Assembly (NCBI RefSeq): GCF_019426345.1
Contig: NZ_JAHLLW010000030.1
Location: 1-35,031 of the forward strand
DNA from: Marinomonas lutimaris
GTDB lineage: Bacteria > Pseudomonadota > Gammaproteobacteria > Pseudomonadales > Marinomonadaceae
Direction: 5' to 3'
DNA length: 35,031 nt
Shown: one piece after another, positions 1-8,221 of the stretch
Layout of the letters: each line of letters opens with the position of its first letter
How positions within the stretch are numbered: the first letter of the stretch is position 1
Program-made: the position numbers and the translations under genes
Notes under the pieces: model-generated
What the model was told of the DNA's origin: nothing
The model's input: the letters and a program-made list of their open reading frames with translations, nothing else
Databases searched by the model: none

Positions 1-9
1 GAAACTATT

Positions 10-387
10 TTGTCAGATAACCCAATACCACGGCGACTTAAACAAGCCCGCAATAAAATCGGCATTTCCCAGAAAGAGCTTGGGATAAAAATCGGTATGG
101 ACGAAAGCTCTGCCAGCGGCCGTATGAACCACTATGAAAAGGGACGACATGTTCCTGATGTCGAGACTTTGAGAAAAATTGCTCAAGAACTCAATGTCCC
201 GCTGAACTACTTTTTGTGTGAGGATGACCTAAGTGCTGAATTGGCGTGCTTGATTTCCCGCCTGGACGATACTTCCAAGAAAGCATTAATCACCGAACTG
301 GAGAAGATGGAAGACTTAGAGTTGGAAAAAATTGTAGAACAGCGTAAAGACTCACATGAGATTGCTATAGATATTAAAGACTTGTAA
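10..387 (+). CDS. XRE-family helix-turn-helix transcriptional regulator
   Basis: A 125-residue protein with an N-terminal Cro/C1-type helix-turn-helix at about residues 8-68. The family pattern is visible: an RLKQAR helix, then the SQKELG recognition region, a YEKGRHVPD segment and a final LNVPLNYFL stretch. The acidic C-terminal half (SAELACLISRLDD onwards) looks helical and may mediate dimerisation. The start used is TTG at 10; the window begins only nine bases upstream and the frame stays open to the edge, so the true start could lie further left. It probably represses itself or neighbouring island genes; the target is unknown. It converges on the large STAND gene with a 112-bp gap in which no convincing terminator was seen. 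Confidence 0.75.
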   Translation: MSDNPIPRRLKQARNKIGISQKELGIKIGMDESSASGRMNHYEKGRHVPDVETLRKIAQELNVPLNYFLCEDDLSAELACLISRLDDTSKKALITELEKMEDLELEKIVEQRKDSHEIAIDIKDL

Positions 388-499
388 CTATTTTTGTCTT
401 CTCTTGCTGTTTTAGGATAACTCGGTTACGCAATCTGTTATTAGCTGTAAGATTGCCAAAAATTTGTAAATGCACAAACTGGTATTATGTTCGCTGTAA

Positions 500-3400
500 T
501 CATGTCTCCAATAATTGTGAAAATAGTCGATCTGCTGCAGTGTCAAGTTTATCAACTTCTTCTACATAGAAATGCTCCCAATTTTCAGCTTTGAATAATC
601 GGGATTCTATTAAAATGTAAGAGCGTGGATCTCGTTCTAGAACACGTACAATATCATCAGCATGAAACCAACTTATTTGAGTCTTTAAAACTTGTTCTAA
701 TAGATGCATCCAATCACTTATTTTATCGAATCGTGGATGTTCTGTAAGGTGCCGGAAACCACGCCAAAGCGAAGTATTCATATCATGTTGTGAAATAGCC
801 GACTGCTTATCAAAACGCCATGACCATCGGTAAAGAAGACCGTTTAGGACAGGATCAATCTCTGGTGTATTAACCTTGAGGGTTAACTTGCAAAGCTCTT
901 CGAACAACTTATCTGTCCCTGAAGCAACATACCGCATCAATGTAGGGGTTATGCGTGTATCAATATGTTGTTGAAGGTATTTATAAACATCTGGGTCACA
1001 CAAAAACTCAATTAGGACATCTTCATATTTTGAGAGTTCTTCATAGAAACGCGAACTATCGTCCATGACACATAAGCACATCAAATATTTTTTAACAAAA
1101 TCTTTAGACCAACGTTCGGCCATTAGTTTATTTAACCAAGGAATAGTTAGACCAAAGCTATTTGCAGCAGCAACAGCTGGTCGTATAAAGATACCTAGAG
1201 ATGTGTCCGAACCTGTCATTGTTGTTCTATTTGATGCGACTACATGACCTTTAGATTTAAATCTAATCATTGGGATATATGTTTCTATACCTTGACGGTT
1301 GTCATTCACTGGGTCTGATAATCGAATAAGATGTTCACATTGCTCTGATGATATGTTTTTAAACACCAAAGGTGCTGATAGTTCAAAATTGGCAATATTA
1401 CCTGACAATGCTCGAACTGCATCATCATATGTAATGTATGTGTTAGATGGAATTTCTTGATGCTCAGGAGCTGTGGTTGGCTTAACATTCTGTATAGGAA
1501 CTTTTTTACCGTTCATTTCGTCGATAACACGATTTAACAACCCACTTCCTTGACACGGTGAGGCATCAACCAAACTGCGTAAATAACTAACATCTACGTC
1601 TCCAGCTCGTCTAAGTTCTATTAAGCACTTCATTGAAATCCAAATGTGTTTAGTTTTTGCTAGCTCTTGTTCAATCAGCTTAGGCTGCCTACAAAGACGC
1701 AATGAGCGAAGAATTGCGCTTTTTAATAGTGGAATATTCACCTCATTGAAAACGTGATTAGGTGCTTCTTTGTTTGTTGGAAACCCATGAAAGGACAATC
1801 GAGTATATAACCAATCTGCTGCATTAGTTCCAGACGGAAACCCTTCATTGGATCCTAGCTCTCCCTCAGGTTTTTTAAGCAGTTCTGCAAAAAAGCCAAT
1901 AAAATATTTTTTCCCCTTTTCGAATACGCGTAATAAAAACAGTCTATCTTCTGAAAGAACAGATGATATAAGGCTATGGCATCTGAGGTTTGCACTTTGA
2001 TCAATTGTTAGGGGTGAGTCTTCTTCCATAATGACCGACACTATTTGATCTAAAGCAGCGTTATAAGGCAATCTGCCTGCCGCTAAAATAGCAGAACGTC
2101 GTAACTGCCAATTTTGCTGAGGATCAATTGCGATTCTAACAAGCTCATCTGCATTATCTACATCACGTAAGCGCATAATTAAGATGGACTGCCACAGTTT
2201 AATTGCAGAAGACTTAACTTTACTTTGTATATCTAAAGCCGAGTTTGTTCCTGACGCTACAATTGCTGCGGCTATTAGTACTGCTAATTCTTCTTGTTTC
2301 TCGTTTTCAAAAGCTGCTACTAAAGCAGGTAAAGCTTTGCGAGAGCGCTTTTTAGACAGACATAGCACCGCACTCTTACGAATCTCTGGATTTGAGTGAA
2401 TCAAAGCGCGAGTTAGCATTTGTGTGGCCGACGAATTAGGTAGTTCCCCCAATTTTGTAAGTGGAAGTATAGCTAAGTGAACACCTTTTGAGTCCATAGT
2501 AGCTAAGTGCTTTTCTAAGAGCTCAATAGCCTCTAGGAAAGGGCTAAAATGACATATCATCAGAAACATAAAATCCCAAGCTTTTCTCTCGCTGATATTC
2601 ATATCTACTAACTTAAAGTGTTTATAAATAGAGCTAAGGTCTTCGCCAGAATACGCCAATATGGAAAGCGCAGTAAATCGTTCCCCAGGAGTAGAATTAA
2701 GGTCGAATAGCTGAGTTTGGTAACTACTAGAGTCAAAAAAGGCAGGTTGAAGTACGGGTAGTAGAGTAGCAAAGCTACGAATATTAGCTTTCCTAGTGGT
2801 AATTGATTCAATCAAGTTGAAAAGCGATGGTTCAGCAAGAAAAAACAAAACTCGGATTGCATTTTCTAAAACAATCTCTTCATGACTGTCATCTGTAAGA
2901 ATTTCGATACAATGTTTACGTAAAACTTTTCTTAAAGGCCAAATCATACCTGTAAGATCTCCAAGTAACACTGACTTCGAAATAAGCATGAAAGACACCT
3001 CTGCTCGAGGTATTGCAGCCAAAAGCTCCACGGTATCCTGAAAGTTTTCTATATATAAAGTAAATTCACGAGCTGAGCGATTTTTATCTGTTATGTGAGA
3101 TTCTTGTTGAGTAACCATAAACTTAAATACGGCACTCAAAGCTTCTCTATGGCGAGCTCGTAGCAATATTTTTATTAAAATGTTTTTTGTGTGAGATGAA
3201 CAACTATTGAAAAACTTAATAGTTGCAGAGTTGATGACACAGCCTTTGCGCATTACTGCAACATCTAACCAGCCTAATGCCGATTTAGCTTGTGTGTCGT
3301 CAACTGCACTATTGATTGAGAAGACAATAAGGGTATGTAGCTGATTTTGATCAAATTCTAGTATTGCTTCAACAATGGCAGATGACCATTGATAATCAGA

Positions 3401-5581
3401 AAAATAACGCTGAGGCTGTGAGTAAATAACATTAAAAAGTTTACTTACTTCAATAGGCTCATCCAAATCCTTAATAATGTTGGCGAGCAAAAAAATATGC
3501 TCAATTTTTTTATTGTTAGAAATAGTTCTAATTAGCTCTTCGATGGATATTAAATTTTGGCGTGTAATGTAAGAGTAAATCGCTAACCACTGGTTTCCAC
3601 TGAGAAATAGGTTACGAGCACGCTCTTGTGCTTCAACAAATTTACCAGCTTTCTCAAGGTGAAAGATTTCAGTTGTTGTCATTTCCTTTGAGCCATACCA
3701 CGCTGCAAGTACTAAGTGTGTAGAGTTACGCATATCTTTTGCAATCATACCTTCTAGGCCAGCGCGTACAGTCTCATGCATTTCGAATGTATTATTATCA
3801 TAGCTGCTAAGCAAGCCTTGTGAGAGTAATTCACGAATCCCCATGCCTATATTTTCATCTGGAAAAATATCCTCAGCATCTTTGCGCTGAAAAGGTAAGG
3901 CAAAACAAATAAGTTTTATCGCTGCGCTTTGAGCTCCATCGCTAATGAGGCTAAATCGCTTTTGCTCGGCGTAAGCCAACATATCCTCAGCTGGTTTATC
4001 TGCAATATCTCTCATAGATTGTATAGATTTAGATCTAGCAAGTGACTGTGCTAACTTAGCAAATAGTCCTGAGGCTTTTCCTACAGTGACTCTTTCATAT
4101 ATATCTATGAGAGCTGTCCAATCAAGATGAGAATTGGGATGATAATACTTAGCTAGTTTTGTAAATTCTTCAAAATTAAAGCCGCGAATGTCTAATCTAC
4201 TAATTTCATGCTCTTCTTTTTCTAGAGACGTCATTTCCCTAAGTGCACTTTCTTGACCAAATACAGCCACACGGACAGTACGAGGTGAAAGAGCCCTGAT
4301 AAAAATAGCTAGATCTCTCGCAAAAGCTGTACTGCAAGTACCTTCCACTAAGTCAATAAGGAACAATACTTCACAGGGCATAATTGAGTAAGATCTAGCA
4401 AGCTTCACCAGCAACTCTTCTTCAGTCTGGTTATTTGTAATTGCCACACTGAAGGGATCTACAATGCCTTGTCGACGTAAGTGAAATGCAATACCACTAA
4501 GTACATCCCGTAAACAAATATCAGACCGAACCTCGGCGTAATATACCAAACGTTCTGGATTTACAAGTCGAGATCTTTCTGCAATTTCTGATGTAAGTGT
4601 TGTTTTTCCGGACCCAGAAATACCAATGGCTTCAATAGCCTTACCTGTCCAACCTTTAGTAAAACGTTCCACAATATCTCGTCTAGCTACATGGTCTGAA
4701 TCTAGAGCTGATTGTTTTTTGATTGGAATCATTTGCGGCCAAACGCATCGTAACTCAATTTCTAGTTCTACTTGACCAAACGATCGTCCAGCCTGTTTTG
4801 ATATATCATTAATAAATCCTCTTAGGTTCCGAAATAGCGTATTTTTTATCACAGATTCTTGAAGAGAGTAGCGAGCAATCAACTTGTCATAAACTCGTTG
4901 AGAGACGTCTTGCTCGGAGCCATAGGTTTGTCTAATTTCAATTCTTGTTAATATATTAGGTAAAATGTTGTGTAGCTCAGTTAACTTAGTTGAATATAAA
5001 GTACTAAAACTATCAGAAACACCTAAGCTTCTAATGAAATTAGGGTATTCAGTCTGCAATGTTGATATGGCTTTTTCCGGAACAGACGATAAATTCGAGG
5101 GGATTTTCCAATTTTGGATCTTAATTTGTAATTTTGAATCTAAGCTAATTGCATCAGAAGCATAGTTTTTTGCTAAGCAGTGTATTACTTCCCAGTAAAG
5201 TTGTGGCACTTGGGTAGGTGCATCATCTGAATTAATAAGCGAAGGAATGGAATTTTCAAATACATCACCAACTACCCAAACGAGATGATGTCCATTTCCC
5301 GATAAATTTGTTATGGCATTAGGGAGTAATTTTTTAACCGTTGATGATAATGTCCATGGCTTGGGATTGAGATTTCCATCATTTTTTTCTGTTGGCTTTT
5401 TTATCTGAAAATACTGTCGATGCTCAGTAGCCCCTTCCGTCCATGATAAATCTAAGTCTTCTATGCCTTCTGGTCTTGCTTGTGCCGATGGTCCACGCCT
5501 ATCGAAATGTTCGAATAAAATATCGAGGATGACTGTTGCCTGATAGTCAAATCCCTTAATCGCGCTAATCCCACCTGACAT
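500..5581 (-). CDS. Large Cap4/DUF4297-like nuclease - STAND NTPase - HEAT repeat protein, candidate anti-phage sensor
   Basis: A 1693-residue protein. The N-terminus resembles the Cap4/DUF4297 PD-(D/E)XK nuclease family: a YQ pair at residues 13-14, acidic E41/D42/D44 and a QIK motif at 59-61. A P-loop (GISGSGKTT, about 320-328) and a hydrophobic Walker B-like strand (VLFLIDLVEG, about 405-414) mark a STAND-type NTPase. Helical repeats follow; HEAT-like units are clearest near residues 1060-1190. STAND proteins with such nuclease domains include Avs anti-phage proteins, in which the C-terminal repeats recognise a phage protein and the N-terminal effector cuts DNA; the same role is inferred here. 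The ATG at 5581 has a strong Shine-Dalgarno sequence (AAGGAG, 7-nt spacing). No frameshift or stop is seen. The C-terminal half is not assigned to any known Avs group. Confidence 0.75.
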   Translation of the reverse strand: MSGGISAIKGFDYQATVILDILFEHFDRRGPSAQARPEGIEDLDLSWTEGATEHRQYFQIKKPTEKNDGNLNPKPWTLSSTVKKLLPNAITNLSGNGHHLVWVVGDVFENSIPSLINSDDAPTQVPQLYWEVIHCLAKNYASDAISLDSKLQIKIQNWKIPSNLSSVPEKAISTLQTEYPNFIRSLGVSDSFSTLYSTKLTELHNILPNILTRIEIRQTYGSEQDVSQRVYDKLIARYSLQESVIKNTLFRNLRGFINDISKQAGRSFGQVELEIELRCVWPQMIPIKKQSALDSDHVARRDIVERFTKGWTGKAIEAIGISGSGKTTLTSEIAERSRLVNPERLVYYAEVRSDICLRDVLSGIAFHLRRQGIVDPFSVAITNNQTEEELLVKLARSYSIMPCEVLFLIDLVEGTCSTAFARDLAIFIRALSPRTVRVAVFGQESALREMTSLEKEEHEISRLDIRGFNFEEFTKLAKYYHPNSHLDWTALIDIYERVTVGKASGLFAKLAQSLARSKSIQSMRDIADKPAEDMLAYAEQKRFSLISDGAQSAAIKLICFALPFQRKDAEDIFPDENIGMGIRELLSQGLLSSYDNNTFEMHETVRAGLEGMIAKDMRNSTHLVLAAWYGSKEMTTTEIFHLEKAGKFVEAQERARNLFLSGNQWLAIYSYITRQNLISIEELIRTISNNKKIEHIFLLANIIKDLDEPIEVSKLFNVIYSQPQRYFSDYQWSSAIVEAILEFDQNQLHTLIVFSINSAVDDTQAKSALGWLDVAVMRKGCVINSATIKFFNSCSSHTKNILIKILLRARHREALSAVFKFMVTQQESHITDKNRSAREFTLYIENFQDTVELLAAIPRAEVSFMLISKSVLLGDLTGMIWPLRKVLRKHCIEILTDDSHEEIVLENAIRVLFFLAEPSLFNLIESITTRKANIRSFATLLPVLQPAFFDSSSYQTQLFDLNSTPGERFTALSILAYSGEDLSSIYKHFKLVDMNISERKAWDFMFLMICHFSPFLEAIELLEKHLATMDSKGVHLAILPLTKLGELPNSSATQMLTRALIHSNPEIRKSAVLCLSKKRSRKALPALVAAFENEKQEELAVLIAAAIVASGTNSALDIQSKVKSSAIKLWQSILIMRLRDVDNADELVRIAIDPQQNWQLRRSAILAAGRLPYNAALDQIVSVIMEEDSPLTIDQSANLRCHSLISSVLSEDRLFLLRVFEKGKKYFIGFFAELLKKPEGELGSNEGFPSGTNAADWLYTRLSFHGFPTNKEAPNHVFNEVNIPLLKSAILRSLRLCRQPKLIEQELAKTKHIWISMKCLIELRRAGDVDVSYLRSLVDASPCQGSGLLNRVIDEMNGKKVPIQNVKPTTAPEHQEIPSNTYITYDDAVRALSGNIANFELSAPLVFKNISSEQCEHLIRLSDPVNDNRQGIETYIPMIRFKSKGHVVASNRTTMTGSDTSLGIFIRPAVAAANSFGLTIPWLNKLMAERWSKDFVKKYLMCLCVMDDSSRFYEELSKYEDVLIEFLCDPDVYKYLQQHIDTRITPTLMRYVASGTDKLFEELCKLTLKVNTPEIDPVLNGLLYRWSWRFDKQSAISQHDMNTSLWRGFRHLTEHPRFDKISDWMHLLEQVLKTQISWFHADDIVRVLERDPRSYILIESRLFKAENWEHFYVEEVDKLDTAADRLFSQLLET

Positions 5582-5780
5582 AAATTTTCTCCTTAAAAAA
5601 ACATTATAACTTTATAACTAATCTATAAAAGTAATCTCATAAAAGGCTAGTTGACTTTATCGATAAAAGGCTGCCTCCAGTATAGACTCTGTGTTTGGTT
5701 TTTAATTAAGTCATTTTTTGGGGTTGATCTTAAGTGTTGAAATGTAATCTACTCTAGTTAAATGTAAATAATGGCACAGT
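5582..5780. promoter_or_regulatory. Divergent control region with ATAAAAGGCT repeats and a 12-bp palindrome
   Basis: This AT-rich gap separates the divergent STAND and CoiA-like genes. It contains two identical copies of ATAAAAGGCT (5639-5648 and 5663-5672, 24 bp apart), a shorter ATAAAAG copy at 5625-5631, and a perfect palindrome TTTATCGATAAA at 5656-5667 that overlaps the second copy. On the minus strand a TATAAT hexamer (5603-5608) could be the -10 box of the STAND gene; no good -35 was found. The repeats may be operator sites, possibly for the XRE-type regulator, but this is inference. Confidence 0.4.
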
Positions 5781-7322
5781 TTGGAAAAATCAAAATGGCA
5801 GGGAAAAATATTGCTTGAATACGCTTTAGATAAAAATAGCAAAGAAACTCGACATATAGGTGACGTTGCTAATGGTCTCGAGTGTCTTTGTATCTGCCCT
5901 GTTTGTGGTGACGATCTAGTTGCAAAAAATCACACCAACAGTATAACCCGGCATTTTTCTCATCACACCAAAAACGAAAGTAGTAATTGTAAAATGACGC
6001 AATTGCACATTGGAGCTCAGCACTTTTTTCGGACTTCTGAGCAATATTTACTCCCAAAAGTTGCCTTCATTTATAAGGGAGATCAACTGACGGAAGAATC
6101 TGTTTACTCAAAAGTTGTGAAGGGTGAGTTAGAATCACGGATCGGAAGCTATTCCGCGGATGTCTGGCTTGAAACTGACCTTGCTGCGATAGCAATTGAA
6201 GTGTGTGTAACTCATAAAAATCAAATAAAAAAGACACTTTATTATCGAGAGCATCGAATTCCTGCTATCGAGTATGATCTTAGTGGTTATGTTGATTGTC
6301 CTATTAATGAAGCACTTGAAGATTTGAAGGCTAACAAGGTGCCATATAGATGGCTATATGAGTGGTGTCGAGAAGCCATGATAAGTAGACACAATGAAAA
6401 ATTGCATCAGAAGCGGCTGTTTATTAAAAAAAAGATGAGTCTAAAGGCGAAAAAAATGATGCTGGATAACTCTCTTTATTTGCCAAAGCTGTCTTTACCA
6501 TATGAGTATGAAAAAGATGGAGAGAGAGTCTCTCAATATATTGATGTTTATAACGGTGGGATTTGTCATTTCGATATAGTTATTAATGAAGTGAAGTCAA
6601 AAGATCATCTGATTTTTAAAGGTATGTATAAGAATAAGTTTATATGGGTAGTATATCTGTTAGAGGATCGTGTACCTAGAGAGATTTCTTATTTGGATGG
6701 TAGTGTCGTGCTCCATAGAATTAATAAATTAGACGAAATTTACAGCGAATGGTTCAAGTATCCAGAGTTAAAAAAACGACTACCGGAAAAAATACGGCTA
6801 GAAAAATTACACAGTGCAGCCCTTAAGCATGCTAAAGAGCTTGCCTTTATCTATGTTAAATCCAATGAGTTATTAAGCAGGCGCGACATCTCGCGCTGGG
6901 AAAAATGGATGATCAAGAGCAATTGCTATGTCACAACAGACAGTAAACAGACTATGCCATTACCAGCCATCTTTTCCTTGAAAAACTCAACATTGTCGCT
7001 ATGGGTATTCAATACGTGGGATGTCCTTACATTGTGTTGTTTAGCCCAATTAGTAGATAAAAAGCCGATACAGACCATGATCTCATATACAGATATGTTT
7101 AATGAGTTAGCTGATGAGATTGGAGTGCACGAAGATTATGTAGATATCGAGAGGAATGTAATATTGGGCCGGCTAACCGAGCTAGAAAGTGACCTTGTGG
7201 ACAAAGCAGAAATTATTGGGTCTGCGCTATCTATTTTCGAGAGTCGAATGGTTATAAAGTACGAAAAGGAAGGTTTTAAGAGAATATCGTCATTGATGGC
7301 GCTGTTAAAAATCCGGAGATAA
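5781..7322 (+). CDS. CoiA-like protein with zinc finger and PD-(D/E)XK nuclease domain
   Basis: A 513-residue protein. The N-terminal part looks like the competence protein CoiA family: a zinc-binding CPVCGDDLVAK motif (C39, C42) followed by RHFSHH (H58-H62) and C70. A nuclease-like core follows, with SADV (D127) and AIEVC (E140) plus downstream HK residues and an IEYDLSGY segment. The family is thought to act on DNA; many members sit on mobile elements rather than in competence loci. The C-terminal 300 residues are basic and not recognised. The only plausible start is TTG at 5781, since an in-frame stop lies at 5769 and no in-frame ATG occurs nearby; the ribosome binding site is weak, suggesting low expression. 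It is divergent from the STAND gene and may be part of the same defence unit. Confidence 0.65.
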   Translation: MEKSKWQGKILLEYALDKNSKETRHIGDVANGLECLCICPVCGDDLVAKNHTNSITRHFSHHTKNESSNCKMTQLHIGAQHFFRTSEQYLLPKVAFIYKGDQLTEESVYSKVVKGELESRIGSYSADVWLETDLAAIAIEVCVTHKNQIKKTLYYREHRIPAIEYDLSGYVDCPINEALEDLKANKVPYRWLYEWCREAMISRHNEKLHQKRLFIKKKMSLKAKKMMLDNSLYLPKLSLPYEYEKDGERVSQYIDVYNGGICHFDIVINEVKSKDHLIFKGMYKNKFIWVVYLLEDRVPREISYLDGSVVLHRINKLDEIYSEWFKYPELKKRLPEKIRLEKLHSAALKHAKELAFIYVKSNELLSRRDISRWEKWMIKSNCYVTTDSKQTMPLPAIFSLKNSTLSLWVFNTWDVLTLCCLAQLVDKKPIQTMISYTDMFNELADEIGVHEDYVDIERNVILGRLTELESDLVDKAEIIGSALSIFESRMVIKYEKEGFKRISSLMALLKIRR

Positions 7323-7542
7323 TGAAATTAGGGCAAAATATACTCTAGTTAGCAACAGCTTTGAGCTTATATAACTAAGCAAATACGAAGCTAATTTCGA
7401 GAAATATTAGCAGTAAACTACGCATAATGTAAATTAGCTAATAAGCGCTTACTTTTTAATAGTACATTTATTTCAGCTCCTAAAAGTATAAAATTTAGTT
7501 TTGTGATTGATATTAGGGATGTATTCTAATTTTTTAATGTCG
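7323..7542. other. Intergenic region between converging CoiA-like gene and gmtX
   Basis: This AT-rich gap holds no open reading frame of note. An inverted repeat GCTAAT/ATTAGC (7390-7395 and 7406-7411, 10-nt loop) is followed at about 7433-7442 by a further ATTAGCTAAT palindrome. No run of T follows the first hairpin directly, so it is a weak terminator candidate; the repeated GCTAAT unit could equally be a protein-binding site. Confidence 0.3.
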
Positions 7543-8220
7543 TTAATTAAGTCTCTTATTAGATTTGATGATTTTTTCAAGTGCTTCTTGAAGCCCGCCA
7601 GGCAGAAGCCTACTGCCTGATTTGATATTTCTTTTAGCAATTAAAGCTCCATTAGCATCAAACCCAATTTCGTGTGTACCTTTGAGCAGTTCATCTATCA
7701 GGTCTACTTCATATGAATTAATCAAGTTTTCTTCTATCAGATTAGTAAGTGAATTTTGACCTATTTTTGATGATGAATGAATTGATGGTAATTCTTTTAT
7801 TTCTCTAATCATTTTATTTTGATTTCTCAGTGCTATAACTTCAGCATAAAGAAGATTAATCCTATATCGTAAAACTGGGTCTAGTATTTTTTTAAGATCT
7901 TCATCATTTATGATGTCATCCTCTGTAAATCGTGTTTTAACTTTAGATCTGTTTAAACGTGAGTATTCCATCCATAAATTATAGAGTTCACGATATGGGT
8001 TACCACCTTCTCTTTGGTTATAGAAGGATCTTTCAGATATTTTAATATTATTATTTGTCATCTGTGAAACTACTAATGGGATGGAGAGGTCAGCTTTTTT
8101 TTTGGTTAATTCATCACATACTTCATTTAATATATTCAGCTTGTGCTTCACTTTTTCAGTTTTTTGACTAAAACAAAGACTCTCTAGAGTTGCTTTTATT
8201 TGCTCTTTAATTGTATGCAT
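7543..8220 (-). CDS. gmtX: Gamma-mobile-trio protein GmtX-like accessory protein
   Basis: A 225-residue, mostly helical, lysine-rich protein, third in the trio. The start is ATG at 8220, one base after the stop codon of the 974-aa recombinase gene (TAA-A-ATG), so translation is probably coupled. A segment ISERSFYNQREGGNPYRELY (about residues 61-80) resembles a small DNA-binding module seen in accessory proteins of recombinase trios such as TnpC of Tn554-like elements; this likeness is only an impression. No catalytic motif is visible. The name rests mainly on size and position after gmtY and gmtZ. It is expected to assist excision or integration of the island, though its biochemical role is not known. 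Confidence 0.65.
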   Translation of the reverse strand: MHTIKEQIKATLESLCFSQKTEKVKHKLNILNEVCDELTKKKADLSIPLVVSQMTNNNIKISERSFYNQREGGNPYRELYNLWMEYSRLNRSKVKTRFTEDDIINDEDLKKILDPVLRYRINLLYAEVIALRNQNKMIREIKELPSIHSSSKIGQNSLTNLIEENLINSYEVDLIDELLKGTHEIGFDANGALIAKRNIKSGSRLLPGGLQEALEKIIKSNKRLN

Positions 8221-8221
8221 T

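Noticed and set aside
7390..7442. GCTAAT inverted repeats as a terminator or second attachment site
   Set aside because: No T run follows the first hairpin and no similarity to the tRNA fragment was found; kept only as a noted repeat.
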